From the NCBI GenBank assembly GCA_023255615.1, contig JAHFLI010000094.1, forward strand, positions 1 through 5,158: 5,158 nucleotides of DNA. The letters are read 5' to 3'. Below the pieces are notes generated by a model, which worked only from the letters and a program-made list of their open reading frames with translations, did not search any database and was not told the origin of the DNA. The position numbers were made by a program, and so were the translations under genes. Below, piece after piece: positions 4,763 through 5,158 of this stretch (position 1 is the stretch's first letter; the number at the start of each line of letters is the position of its first letter). The stretch is from Candidatus Woesearchaeota archaeon (lineage in GTDB: Archaea; Nanobdellota; Nanobdellia; Woesearchaeales; JACQSR01).

Positions 4763-5158
4763 GTTGCCTTGATGGCATTTGTTGCTGGCCAATAGCTCGT
4801 AAAAGTAAAGGAGTCATCTGCAGTAAATTCAACCATCTTTGATTCTTCATTATCAGATTTTCGGTAAGTAATAGTAAAATACTCACTCTTCACATCTAAT
4901 CCACCATAATAAATCTCAGGATCATTAAATGAAAAAGTAAGTTTTACTTTATCTCCTTTCTTTACGGAAATGGACGAGGGATCAAACATATGGTCATCTG
5001 CAGTAATAGTAAATTTCTTTTCTCGAACCGGTTGAGGAATATCAACCGTAAAGCCTACCATCACCACTTGACCATTTTCTTGAGTAGGAACATCAGGACC
5101 TGGAAATTCATACACCCCTGGTTGACCTTTGTCGACGTGCAACATCGCATAAATGGTA
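4741..5158 (-). CDS. cupredoxin-like exported protein lacking type 1 copper ligands, partial
   Basis: The gene reads from the right edge to TAA at 4743-4741; the frame stays open through 5158, so the ATG at 5145 (134 codons) may be internal. Upstream in-frame residues Thr-Ile-Tyr-Ala flow smoothly into MLHVDKGQPGVYEFPGPDVP, which reads like protein interior. Numbering from that Met, 43-134 is a cupredoxin-type beta-sandwich: KKFTITADDHMFDPSSISV, then KKGDKVKLTF, and a final FTFTSYWPATNAIKATGKV. The layout resembles cytochrome c oxidase subunit II or plastocyanin-like domains, but the last loop has Ser-Tyr where the Cys ligand belongs and no following His/Met set, and the visible part contains no Cys. 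A normal type 1 or CuA site therefore cannot form; His52, Met53 and Met104 remain as possible weak ligands. A signal peptide or lipid anchor would lie beyond the edge. It converges on the copper operon with only 40 bases between stops, so joint control is unproven. Confidence 0.7.
   Translation of the reverse strand, partial: TIYAMLHVDKGQPGVYEFPGPDVPTQENGQVVMVGFTVDIPQPVREKKFTITADDHMFDPSSISVKKGDKVKLTFSFNDPEIYYGGLDVKSEYFTITYRKSDNEESKMVEFTADDSFTFTSYWPATNAIKATGKVDVQ

Noticed and set aside
1..5158. tRNA, rRNA, insertion sequence or CRISPR array
   Set aside because: No cloverleaf, rRNA stretch, transposase, terminal inverted repeats or regularly spaced repeats were seen by eye.

Overview
The window reads as a compact copper-handling locus from an AT-rich archaeon. 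Three things point to archaea. There is a TATA box (TTTATATA, 261-268) placed at the distance expected for a leaderless start at 291. T-tracts, not hairpins, follow the first two genes. Ribosome binding sites of the GGAGGTGA type appear only before genes inside the operon. The protein types would suit a DPANN-like lineage (for example Woesearchaeota), but that is inference; no taxonomic marker gene is present.

Layout. Positions 1-230 hold the 3' end of an LpqC-type esterase/PHB-depolymerase-like gene, which ends at a T-rich stretch. Positions 231-290 hold an archaeal promoter with a 20-bp dyad between the TATA box and the start codon. Positions 291-614 encode a small ArsR-like winged-helix regulator with a C-terminal Cys-x-Cys. 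Positions 615-703 hold a possible 10-15 codon ORF ending in Cys-Cys, a T8 tract and a possible second promoter. Positions 704-4700 are one tight block of five genes on the + strand: a four-helix membrane protein, a membrane-anchored exported beta-domain protein, a Met/Gly-rich exported protein, the copper P1B-ATPase CopA, and a small DUF2892-like membrane protein. Neighbours overlap by 11 nt, are separated by 17 nt with a very strong Shine-Dalgarno site, or join through ATGA stop/start overlaps. A convergent cupredoxin-like gene enters from the right edge on the - strand (4741 to beyond 5158), and its terminator hairpin begins inside its last codons.

Working model (inference). The regulator senses Cu(I) or another thiophilic metal and represses from the dyad. 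CopA pumps Cu(I) outward. The Met-rich, His/Cys-containing exported protein and the anchored beta-domain protein would buffer or receive metal outside the membrane, while the two small membrane proteins assist transport or assembly. The three genes between regulator and copA belong to no characterised family that I can name, and they are the most interesting part of the window.
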